From Dysgonomonas sp. 25 (GTDB taxonomy: Bacteria; Bacteroidota; Bacteroidia; Bacteroidales; Dysgonomonadaceae), in the NCBI RefSeq assembly GCF_010501075.1, contig NZ_QVMN01000014.1, positions 1-51,583 of the forward strand: DNA of 51,583 nucleotides, written 5' to 3'. The translations under genes and the position numbers were made by a program. The notes below the pieces were generated by a model. The model searched no databases. It was given only the letters and a program-made list of their open reading frames with translations, and was not told the origin of the DNA. Below are positions 6,554 through 14,218 of this stretch, piece after piece. Positions within the stretch are counted from its first letter, which is position 1. Each line of letters begins with the position of its first letter.

Positions 6554-7744
6554 ATGGATAACGTTTACGGATTCAATACAAGTGAGTGTCGCAAGTTTAG
6601 GAATGATTTGTTTGTAGCCTATTACGATTGCCGGCGCAACAAACGGAATACGGCTAATGCATTGAGATTTGAGGTTAATTTCGAAGATAATATCCATGAA
6701 CTTTGGCGCGATGTATTGGAGGGAAGATACGAAATAGGGCGTTCGTGCGCTTTCATAGTGCATAAGCCTGTGAAGCGTGAGATATTTGCCGCCGATTTTC
6801 GCGACCGTGTGATCCATCATTACATCATAGCTAAACTGGAAGCGTTTTTCGAGCGAATGTTCATCTACGACAGTTACAGTTGCCGCAAGGATAAGGGAAC
6901 TCATTTTGCGGTAAAGCGAATGGAGCATTTTATGCGCTCGTGTTCGGATAATTATACACGCGATTGTTATGTGTTGAAATTGGATATTCAGGGCTTTTTT
7001 ATGAGTGTCCGCAAAGAAATACTGTATCACAAAGTGGAGAAAGTGATAGAGAAATACTATCGCGGCTTTGATAAGCAGCTATTGAAAAATCTGTCAGAAA
7101 AGGTAATCATGAACAATCCTGTTCCCCACTGTGTGATAAAGGGTAGTAGAAATGATTGGGATGGTTTGCCCGAAAGCAAATCCTTGTTTCGCAGTGGCGG
7201 ACATATAGGGCTTCCGATAGGCAATCTGACGAGCCAGATGTTTGCCAATTTGTATCTGAACGATTTTGACCATTATGTCAAGCGCGAGTTGAAAGTGAAG
7301 TATTATGGCCGGTATGTAGACGATTGTGCTTTTATGGCAGAAAGTAAAGGCGCACTTCGGCAAATAATAAAGCAAATACGTTCTTATTTACAAAGTAGTT
7401 TGGGGCTGACAATTCATCCCCGTAAGATTTATCTGCAACACTACACGAAAGGGCTGACATTTACAGGTATCATTATCAAGCCGCATCGGCAATATATTGG
7501 CAAACGTATCTGCCGGAGTATGAATCGTGTTTTTCGAAATGACTATCGTGCTATTTATAGCGAGAACGAAGAAGATTTTAAGAAAAATGGTGAACGCTGG
7601 TTGGCATCGGTCAATTCGTATTTGGGTATTGGGAGGCATTATGACAGTTATCGTTTTCGGAAGAAGTTGTGTGATATGGTTGCCGATAATCCGATAGGTA
7701 TTCGTTTTAACGAGAGTTATTGTGTGGTGAAACAAGAAGAGTAA
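6554..7744 (+). CDS. DGR reverse transcriptase
   Basis: 396 aa, RVT_1 family. The active-site motif is Y254-V-D-D257. The motif 4 region reads GLPIGNLTSQ (219-228), the form typical of DGR enzymes, whereas retroviral and group II RTs have QG...SP. There is no maturase or endonuclease domain, so it is neither a group II intron nor a retron protein. It copies the TR RNA with random incorporation opposite adenines, and the cDNA replaces VR in the target gene. It is the last gene of the DGR cassette. The RNA-binding partner would be the Avd protein 0.7 kb upstream. Length is normal for the family and the gene looks intact. Confidence 0.97.
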   Translation: MDNVYGFNTSECRKFRNDLFVAYYDCRRNKRNTANALRFEVNFEDNIHELWRDVLEGRYEIGRSCAFIVHKPVKREIFAADFRDRVIHHYIIAKLEAFFERMFIYDSYSCRKDKGTHFAVKRMEHFMRSCSDNYTRDCYVLKLDIQGFFMSVRKEILYHKVEKVIEKYYRGFDKQLLKNLSEKVIMNNPVPHCVIKGSRNDWDGLPESKSLFRSGGHIGLPIGNLTSQMFANLYLNDFDHYVKRELKVKYYGRYVDDCAFMAESKGALRQIIKQIRSYLQSSLGLTIHPRKIYLQHYTKGLTFTGIIIKPHRQYIGKRICRSMNRVFRNDYRAIYSENEEDFKKNGERWLASVNSYLGIGRHYDSYRFRKKLCDMVADNPIGIRFNESYCVVKQEE

Positions 7745-7925
7745 ATAAAAAGAAAATAAGGCTGTTAGTTACAATAAAAGTGCATTCTTTAAGAGTACAG
7801 CCCTTGATTTTGAGATGTATCGGTTAACGAAACCGGTGCATTTTTTTCAGTTTTGAATAAAGACCATCGCAAAATGGAACAAATGTGTTCCTTTTCAATT
7901 AGTATTAACTTAAAATAATTTGCGT

Positions 7926-8765
7926 ATGACAAATTTTATTGAAAAACTGACGGGGGAAGTGCGTATGACACTTTTGACAATCGAAATGGAAGAAGCGGAT
8001 ATTTTGCAACGTTCCGAACGTTCGATTGAGGTATTGGAACAAGTTTTTGTCGATTTGAAAGATTTTACGATTGGGTATACTTTTCCGTGCAAGGAAGAGG
8101 AAGTCCAATTTTTCAAAGAGACTAAACCGAATCTCTTTAGCATCCTGATTTATTACAGAAAATTGTATAACATCGAAATTAATCGCCCAAAAGGAGGCGA
8201 AGAGGAACTACAAAAATATCTGAAATGGCAACTTTGTTTGCTGAAAGATTATTTTGAACGCAACAGCGATTTTTACAGGTATTATCGTTCCGGCGATACA
8301 CGCATGGATGAATATTATTTTTTGCGACAAAAACCGACTATTCACATGACGATGGAGAGTTTCTATTTCGAGCGCGATCCTCGCTTTTCCACACCTGCCG
8401 ATTTTAAGATGGCAAAGTTGATTGGGAATGACAGGGTGGAAGAATATTTATGTGAAGAGTTGCGGCGATTGAAAACAAAAAACGAAGGAGAAGCTTTGTC
8501 CCTGAAAGAGAAATTGACATGGACATCTCCAAAAGTTTTTCTTATTGAATTGATTTATTTGTTATTCTGGGTTGGCGTTTTCAACCATGGAAAAGCAACA
8601 CTAAAAGAAATATGCTCTTATTTCGAAACTATTTACAATATTGATTTGGGAGCTAATGTTTCCGGTAGTTTTGCTAAGATGCAGGATCGTAAAAACAGAA
8701 GTCCGTTTTTAGACCTTTTGAGAACGACTTTCTCTCAGAAAATGAATAAATTTGATAAAAAATAA
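7926..8765 (+). CDS. rteC: RteC-like regulator of element excision
   Basis: 279 aa from the ATG at 7926; an in-frame TTG at 7920 is less likely. The sequence matches the RteC family throughout, for example KYLKWQLCLLKDYFERNSDF in the middle and a C-terminal helical region with LIYLLFWVGVFNHGKA and IYNIDLG. In CTnDOT, RteC activates the promoter of the excision operon (xis2c-xis2d-orf3-exc). Here the next genes are a Xis2d-like HTH, an Orf3-like DUF3945 protein and an Exc-like topoisomerase III, so the same circuit is likely. The RteA/RteB two-component genes that feed RteC in CTnDOT are not in the window. Note that it directly follows the DGR. Confidence 0.9.
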   Translation: MTNFIEKLTGEVRMTLLTIEMEEADILQRSERSIEVLEQVFVDLKDFTIGYTFPCKEEEVQFFKETKPNLFSILIYYRKLYNIEINRPKGGEEELQKYLKWQLCLLKDYFERNSDFYRYYRSGDTRMDEYYFLRQKPTIHMTMESFYFERDPRFSTPADFKMAKLIGNDRVEEYLCEELRRLKTKNEGEALSLKEKLTWTSPKVFLIELIYLLFWVGVFNHGKATLKEICSYFETIYNIDLGANVSGSFAKMQDRKNRSPFLDLLRTTFSQKMNKFDKK

Positions 8766-8785
8766 TATATTGAAATGAAATAGAA

Positions 8786-8993
8786 GAAATAGAATCAGTA
8801 CAAATTGTACGCTTCATCTCACATGAAATAGAAAACTGGTAATTTTTGAATAAACAAACGAGAGGAAACGTAATGACCTGTGCTATGCAATATAGCGTGG
8901 ATCGTTATTCCCGTTTGTTTGGGTATACCAGTACCTCTATTTGGGGAGATTATGAATCCACGCTATTTTTTCTGATCTATTTCATTTTTTTTT
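8786..8993 (+). ncRNA. Structured RNA or regulatory region with pseudoknot topology
   Basis: An outer stem pairs 8786-8798 with 8972-8983 (one bulge) and is followed by a T-run. Inside it, AAACAAACG (8852-8860) pairs with CGTTTGTTT (8912-8920), and ATAGCGTGGAT (8892-8902) pairs with ATCCACGCTAT (8956-8966), which runs into five T. The two inner helices interleave (A-B-A'-B'), so they form a pseudoknot or exclude each other. CTnDOT encodes a small RNA, RteR, near rteC; this may be an analogue or an attenuator. The stems are visible; the function is inferred. Confidence 0.6.
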
Positions 8994-9173
8994 AGGTTAG
9001 CAAACCAATTTCGTTTTCTCAAAAAACGATATTTTATAGGATTGTAATACACAGTAAATCAACCTTATTTCATTTTGTTTTTAAAATACCTCACCCTACT
9101 ATCCCTCGAATAAGCCTTCTCTTTCAGAACTTTGTACCGCTGATTTACGAATATTCAATAATTCTTAAAACCG

Positions 9174-9467
9174 ATGGAAGTAGCAGACAATATATTCGAT
9201 GACGGGATGAAAGGACTTCACAAACGCCTGGATGAAATCTTTTTTTTACTCAAAGCAAGAAATCGCCTGAATGGTAAAACCATTCTTGACAATCAGGACT
9301 TATGTCTGTTATTGAATCTTAGTAAACGTACGCTGCGGCGTTACAGAGCCACAGGTATATTACCCTACTTCCAGATTGGAGGTAAGCCATTTTATTACGA
9401 ATCGGATGTAGAAGAGTTTATCAGAAGAAACCAAGAGAATGATATTCCAGCTTCAGAAGAAGAATAG
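9174..9467 (+). CDS. Helix-turn-helix protein, Xis2d/excisionase-like
   Basis: 97 aa. Residues 1-30 are a short helix (coiled coil-like). Residues 36-88 form a MerR/excisionase-type HTH_17 domain (DNQDLCLLLNLSKRTLRRYR, then a wing with YFQIGGKPFYYESDVEEFIRR). This is the usual small HTH protein of Bacteroidales conjugative elements, whose CTnDOT relative Xis2d is required with Xis2c for excision. It lies between rteC and the Orf3/Exc-like genes, as in CTnDOT. A separate xis2c was not found in the window. A GAACTTTG at 9128-9135 could be a -7 box. DNA binding is well supported; the excision role comes from context. Confidence 0.85.
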   Translation: MEVADNIFDDGMKGLHKRLDEIFFLLKARNRLNGKTILDNQDLCLLLNLSKRTLRRYRATGILPYFQIGGKPFYYESDVEEFIRRNQENDIPASEEE

Positions 9468-9506
9468 TTATATAATAGGACTTCATCATACGACAAAACA
9501 GGGGCA

Positions 9507-9533
9507 GTATCGGAAAATCCGGTACTTTTTTTA
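9507..9533 (+). terminator. Terminator after the HTH gene
   Basis: GTATCGG (9507-9513) pairs with CCGGTAC (9519-9525, one G-U) around AAAAT and is followed by seven T. It lies 40 bp after the stop of the HTH gene. Confidence 0.75.
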
Positions 9534-9796
9534 TGTCTTAATCCCACAAAATCATTTTATGGCGGTCTAAGCCGGACAAAGGCGGCCACACTATTGAGAA
9601 TCAATGCATCCTATCATTTTTCATTTTACATTAGCTCCCGAAATATTTTTTCAAGCCCGTTATCCCCGGGTTATTTATAAATCATAGTCGTAGGCTTCGT
9701 AAAATAAAAGGGTCTGCGACCCCTAATTATCCCAATTATTAACTCGTTGCCGGTAGTCAAACGTGTCTACTTGTAACATGTAACCCTTAAAGAACG
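9534..9796. promoter_or_regulatory. Gap with small leader hairpin before the DUF3945 gene
   Basis: GGGTC-TGC-GACCC (9710-9722) is followed by CTAATTATCCCAATTATTAA. A very similar arrangement (GAGCC-TGC-GGCTC then CTAATTATCCAAACTATTA) precedes the DUF1896 gene at 13778. The pair suggests a shared leader element of this mobile element. Otherwise nothing is seen. Confidence 0.45.
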
Positions 9797-11197
9797 ATGA
9801 ATGAAAATCTAAAAGACCACAAAGAGCAGACTGATGTTCTGCTGGTCACAGAAAAAGGCGATAACAATCCTAAAGTAGTCGCAGGACTGAACGAAGACGG
9901 AAGCCCTAAAACCGTCAAACCCGAACAGAAGAACGAACCCGAATTTCTGAAAATCGACAAACACAGCGATGCTTTGGAAAATTTCATGTCCAACTTTCTC
10001 AAACAGTGTAAGGAACCGACACATTTTCATTTTTTCAGAGTACCCATGAATGCAATAGATAATATTGCTAATGTATTGAGTGATATGCTCAAAGACCCTG
10101 AAAACCCATCCAACAAAAAATTTATGGATGAAATTCGTGTCCTACCCGAAGCCTTTGCCAAAAAGCCCTATCAGGCAATTGATGAATCCCGCATCGATTG
10201 GTCACAATTCGAAAAGTTCGGTATCACTAAAGAGCAGATTGATAAAAAAACGTTGGATAAAATGCTCAATTGGCAAAAAACGTCGACCCTTATCCCCATC
10301 AAAACCGAAGTTGGTGATTCCATTATCCGTACTGATGCACGATTGTCGTTGAGAGAAAATGATGAAGGCAAGTTGAACCTTGTAATACATGCCATTCGTA
10401 AAGAACCGCAACTCGAAGGCTTTGTCTATGGAACCCGACTGACCGAAGAAGATAAACAAAACCTTCGCCAGACAGGTCATGCAGGGCGATTAGTAGAGAT
10501 AGAACCTGTTAAAGATCAAAAGATGATGGCATTTCTATCTATTGACAAGTTGACTAATGAATTGGTGGCCGTTCGTGCCGATAGGATTAAAATTCCGAAT
10601 GAAATCAAAGGCGTTACCCTTGATGACCAACAAAAGAAAGATTTGTCGGAAGGGAAAGCCGTCTATCTCGAAGGCATGAAATCCAAGAACGACAAAGAGT
10701 TCAATGCTACTGTTCAGATCAATGCCGACCGCCGAAGTCTGGAGTTCCGATTCGATAATTCTCCAAAGCAAGGGCAAAAGCAGTCTAAACAACAATCTCA
10801 ATCAGGAGAAACACAGTTCCGTATTCCAACTAAACTACTTGGAGCAGAGCTTTCCGAACAGCAACAAAAAGACCTAAAGGAACACAAAACCATCTATGTT
10901 ACGGGTATGACCGATAAAAAAGGTGAACCCTTCAATGCTTACATCAAAGTCAATGTAGAAAAGGAAAAACTCGACTTTTTCAGATGGAATCCCGACAAAG
11001 CGAAGAAACAAGGAGCGGAAGTCAAGCCCGATAATGCTTCCAAGACACAGGTTGCCGTTAACTCCGAAGGAAAGGCCAATGAAGCGACTAAGGATATCAA
11101 AGAACCTTTGAAACAAGGACAGACCGCTCCGACTGCCAAACAGGAAGAGAAGAAGGAAGAAAAGAAAGTAGTGAAATCCAAAGGAATGAAATTTTAA
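9797..11197 (+). CDS. DUF4099/DUF3945 protein (CTnDOT Orf3-like)
   Basis: 466 aa, hydrophilic and Lys/Glu-rich, no signal or membrane segment. About residues 120-185 match the DUF4099 type (IDWSQFEKFGITKEQIDKKT). About 225-400 contain repeated DUF3945-like units with the recurring pattern GVTLDDQQKKDLSEGKAVYL and a later copy GAELSEQQQKDLKEHKTIYV. The C-terminal 60 residues are low-complexity and end in KSKGMKF. Such proteins sit next to topoisomerase III in Bacteroidales conjugative elements. In CTnDOT the corresponding Orf3 has no essential excision role that I recall. The biochemical function is unknown. Confidence 0.85.
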   Translation: MNENLKDHKEQTDVLLVTEKGDNNPKVVAGLNEDGSPKTVKPEQKNEPEFLKIDKHSDALENFMSNFLKQCKEPTHFHFFRVPMNAIDNIANVLSDMLKDPENPSNKKFMDEIRVLPEAFAKKPYQAIDESRIDWSQFEKFGITKEQIDKKTLDKMLNWQKTSTLIPIKTEVGDSIIRTDARLSLRENDEGKLNLVIHAIRKEPQLEGFVYGTRLTEEDKQNLRQTGHAGRLVEIEPVKDQKMMAFLSIDKLTNELVAVRADRIKIPNEIKGVTLDDQQKKDLSEGKAVYLEGMKSKNDKEFNATVQINADRRSLEFRFDNSPKQGQKQSKQQSQSGETQFRIPTKLLGAELSEQQQKDLKEHKTIYVTGMTDKKGEPFNAYIKVNVEKEKLDFFRWNPDKAKKQGAEVKPDNASKTQVAVNSEGKANEATKDIKEPLKQGQTAPTAKQEEKKEEKKVVKSKGMKF

Positions 11198-11371
11198 TAT
11201 GCCAATATGTCAATTCGAAAACAACGTTCGCCGAAGCGAAGGCGAGGCAAATAAGCAAATTGGCGCAAAGCGACAAGAATTAGTAGCTAAGACATTCGCT
11301 AATTATCTAATCTTCAAATTTGCTAATTGAATTGGCACATCGGCATATCATCACATTAAAAAATTAAAATC

Positions 11372-13597
11372 ATGATAGCAATTATAGCAGAAAAACCTTC
11401 GGTAGCACGCGAAATCGCCACTATCGTGGGTGCAAACGATAAAAAAGATGGTTACCTCAGTGGCAATAATTATTTAGTAACATGGGCATTAGGACACTTG
11501 GTGCAGCTCGCCATGCCCGAAGAATATGGAGCAAGCAGCTTTGTTCGGGAACAACTACCTATTACCCCTCCATCTTTCAAACTCGTCCCCCGACAAATAA
11601 GAGCAGACAAAGGGATGAAATCAGACCCCGGAGCATTGAAACAACTCAAAGTCATCCGCTCAGTCTTCGAGCAGTGCGACAGCATTATTGTTGCTACCGA
11701 TGCAGGAAGAGAAGGAGAACTGATATTTCGCTACATTTATACCTATCTGAATTGTCAAAAACCTTTCGACAGGTTATGGATCAGTAGTCTTACCGAAAAA
11801 GCTATCCGTGAAGGCTTGCAAAATCTCAAAGACGGAGCATCTTATAACAAACTCTATGATGCAGCCAAAGCTCGTAGCCAAGCCGATTGGCTGGTAGGTA
11901 TCAATGCCTCACAAGCGATAACCATTGCTGCCGGACAAGGCATATTCTCATTGGGACGAGTGCAAACACCTACGTTGGCGATGGTTTGCTCCCGTTATCT
12001 GGAGTATACCAATTTCACACCGATTCCTTATTGGGACTTGCGTCTGGATACTTTTTCGGGTAATAAAACCTTTTCAGCCATTACTAAAGAGCGGATTGAC
12101 TCTCGCTCAATCGCTAAAGAACTGTATGAGAAACAGAAGCAGCAAAAGACCGTTATTGTGCAAAGTGTGGAGAAAAAGGAAGTATCGCAAGAACCACCCT
12201 TGCTTTACGATTTGACTACCTTGCAAAAGGAAGCCAACAGTAAATATGGATTCTCTGCCGACAAGGCCTTGTCTATTGCTCAGAAACTGTATGAATCGAA
12301 ATTTATTACCTATCCACGGACAGGCAGCCGGTATATTTCTGATGATGTATTTATGGAAGTTCCCGAATTGATTCGCAAACTGATAAAATATGAATCCTTT
12401 TCAAATTATGCTGAAAAGCTTTCAGATATGAATCTCAATATCCGAAGCGTAGACAGCAAGAAAGTAACCGATCATCATGCCTTATTGGTTACAGGGCAAC
12501 TGCCGAATACTATCAGTTATGATGAACGGAAAATCTACGACATGATAGCCGGACGGATGTTAGAAGCATTTTCGGGAAAATGTATCAAAGACCAAACAAC
12601 CGTCACATTAAATTGCGCAGATACGCTTTATGTAGTCAAGGGATCGGTTACCAAAGTGGCTGGCTGGCGAAAAGTCTGGAACGAGCAAGGGGAAGGTAAA
12701 GACGAAAACAAAGAACTTCCAATTTTGGCAGAAGGGCAAGAGCTTCATGTTTCCAATATACAACTATTGGAGAAACTGACCAAGCCGAAGCCATTACACA
12801 CCGAGAGCAGTTTATTAAGTTCGATGGAGAGTGCCGGTAAAGAATTGGATAACGAAGAACAACGTTTGGCAATGAAAATACCGACTAAGCGAGAGCAAAG
12901 TGAGCTCGCTCACAATTTGCCGAGTGAGAGGTATTTATCTAAAGAATGCGGTATCGGTACGCCCGCCACACGAGCCTCTATTATCGAAACCTTATTCTCA
13001 CGGGATTATATGCGGCGAGAACCGACAACAAGTCGAGAGCAATCATGTTTACATGAATTGCCGAGACGCGAAGGAGGAAGGCGTAGCCAAAAAAAGTCGC
13101 TTATTCCTACCGAAAAAGGATTGGCCGTGTACCATGCTGTCAAAGACAAACGCATTGCCGATGTGGAGATGACAGGTATGTGGGAAAACACTTTTGCTAA
13201 GATAGAATCGGGAGAAGCCGATGCCGATAATTTTACCAAAGGTATAGAAATCTATGCTTCGCAAATCACGGAAGAATTACTCAATGTCAAGTTGAACTTG
13301 CCCCAAATACAAACTGCCACTTGTCCCAAATGTGGTAAACAGGTTAACCTCTATCCCAAAGTAGCCAAATGTTCCGACGCCGAATGTGGCCTGATGGTAT
13401 TTACCTCGTTATGTGGAAAAACACTGTCTGACGATATTCTGCAAACTCTTTTATCAGGAAAGCAAACAAGTGTTGTTAAAGGCTTCAAATCTAAAGCCGG
13501 AAAATGTTTCGATGCTACTCTGATACTTGATGAAGACTACAAAGTGAAGTTTGTATTTGACAACAACCCAAAGGGACTTTCTAAAAAGAAATTGTAG
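11372..13597 (+). CDS. topB: DNA topoisomerase III (TopB/Exc-like)
   Basis: 741 aa type IA topoisomerase. An N-terminal Toprim domain starts at IAEKPSVAREIA and contains TDAGREGELIFRY. The catalytic Tyr lies in ITYPRTGSRYI (near 320). CGIGTPATRA and the C-terminal KKSLIPTEKGLAVY blocks follow. A zinc-finger-like CPKCG...CSDAECG lies near residues 650-670. It relaxes and decatenates DNA through single-strand passage. Its CTnDOT homologue Exc belongs to the excision operon. Two in-frame insertions of 22 and about 23 codons interrupt conserved blocks (see 12878-12943 and 13022-13090). They keep the frame, so the enzyme may still work, but this is not shown. Confidence 0.95.
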   Translation: MIAIIAEKPSVAREIATIVGANDKKDGYLSGNNYLVTWALGHLVQLAMPEEYGASSFVREQLPITPPSFKLVPRQIRADKGMKSDPGALKQLKVIRSVFEQCDSIIVATDAGREGELIFRYIYTYLNCQKPFDRLWISSLTEKAIREGLQNLKDGASYNKLYDAAKARSQADWLVGINASQAITIAAGQGIFSLGRVQTPTLAMVCSRYLEYTNFTPIPYWDLRLDTFSGNKTFSAITKERIDSRSIAKELYEKQKQQKTVIVQSVEKKEVSQEPPLLYDLTTLQKEANSKYGFSADKALSIAQKLYESKFITYPRTGSRYISDDVFMEVPELIRKLIKYESFSNYAEKLSDMNLNIRSVDSKKVTDHHALLVTGQLPNTISYDERKIYDMIAGRMLEAFSGKCIKDQTTVTLNCADTLYVVKGSVTKVAGWRKVWNEQGEGKDENKELPILAEGQELHVSNIQLLEKLTKPKPLHTESSLLSSMESAGKELDNEEQRLAMKIPTKREQSELAHNLPSERYLSKECGIGTPATRASIIETLFSRDYMRREPTTSREQSCLHELPRREGGRRSQKKSLIPTEKGLAVYHAVKDKRIADVEMTGMWENTFAKIESGEADADNFTKGIEIYASQITEELLNVKLNLPQIQTATCPKCGKQVNLYPKVAKCSDAECGLMVFTSLCGKTLSDDILQTLLSGKQTSVVKGFKSKAGKCFDATLILDEDYKVKFVFDNNPKGLSKKKL
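12878..12943 (+). repeat. In-frame palindromic insertion 1 in topB
   Basis: 66 nt (22 codons, PTKREQSELAHNLPSER core) lie between LAMK and ECGIGTPATRA, blocks that I recall as adjacent in related enzymes. It contains a GTGAG/CTCAC hairpin within a CGAGAGCAA...TTGCCGAG frame. It shares its framework with the insertion at 13022. Confidence 0.65.
13022..13090 (+). repeat. In-frame palindromic insertion 2 in topB
   Basis: About 69 nt (PTTSREQSCLHELPRREGG core) lie between YMRRE and KKSLIPTEKG. It contains the perfect palindrome TCATGT-TT-ACATGA. CGAGAGCAA and ATTGCCGAG are shared with the first insertion, so both are copies of one palindromic element that keeps an open frame. Confidence 0.65.
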
Positions 13598-13611
13598 TAA
13601 GAATAACAAAA

Positions 13612-13660
13612 GAGCCTGCGGCTCCCCAAAAACGGTGCTTGGGTATCCCTCCCAAGCACC
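13612..13660. promoter_or_regulatory. Two leader hairpins between topB and DUF1896 gene
   Basis: GAGCC/GGCTC (13612-13624) and a perfect 10-bp stem GGTGCTTGGG (13634-13643) with CCCAAGCACC (13651-13660) are present. No T-run follows, so this is more likely an mRNA structure than a terminator. It resembles the hairpin at 9710-9722. Confidence 0.5.
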
Positions 13661-13777
13661 TCACTAATTATCCAAACTATTATATCAGGTTTAACCCGAT
13701 TGCCTCACGACAATAATTTGAAGTGAAACAAAGGTAGGTTATTCCGATTATTATTCATCCATCAAAAGAATAAAATC

Positions 13778-14218
13778 ATGAAGAAAAACAACAAACCCAT
13801 AGAGCTATCCTATTATAGACTAAGCCTTTTGTCCTATTTCAAAGAGAGTCATCCCACTCTGGCATCCGATACCGACTTTATCAAAACCAGAGCCGATGAA
13901 GCGGCAGAAGCCTATTCCAATGCTATCAAAGACGGCTTATCCCATCCCGAAGCTGAAGAATTGGCAAACCTGACATTGTTTCGTGATTTGCTGTTCTCCA
14001 AACAGGATATGCTTATCAATGTGTTGTGGAATGAATTCTCCGGTATCATCCCTCAATCGGAAGCCAAAGACTATGCCGGGAAAATACTTTCCCAATGTGA
14101 AATGATCTTTCTGCAATATACACTCTCGGACGAGTTTATGTATTCCGCTGACTACGATAAGCTCTATACAGAACTGACAGGTTTCATTTCACTTTGGCTG
14201 GGAGAAAATGGCTTATAA
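13778..14218 (+). CDS. DUF1896 family protein
   Basis: 146 aa, soluble and mostly helical. The N-terminus ([18 protein letters not shown]) and the [23 protein letters not shown] region identify DUF1896, a family almost confined to Bacteroidales mobile elements. It is found between topB and the large methylase-helicase gene, as here. Its last 11 nt overlap the start of the next gene (ATG at 14208, stop at 14216-14218), which implies translational coupling. Function is unknown. A small partner of the helicase is possible because of the overlap. Confidence 0.85.
   Translation: MKKNNKPIELSYYRLSLLSYFKESHPTLASDTDFIKTRADEAAEAYSNAIKDGLSHPEAEELANLTLFRDLLFSKQDMLINVLWNEFSGIIPQSEAKDYAGKILSQCEMIFLQYTLSDEFMYSADYDKLYTELTGFISLWLGENGL

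Noticed and set aside
6554-7744. Group II intron or retron reverse transcriptase
   Set aside because: There is no maturase or endonuclease domain or intron ends, and motif GxxxSQ plus the TR/VR pair identify a DGR.
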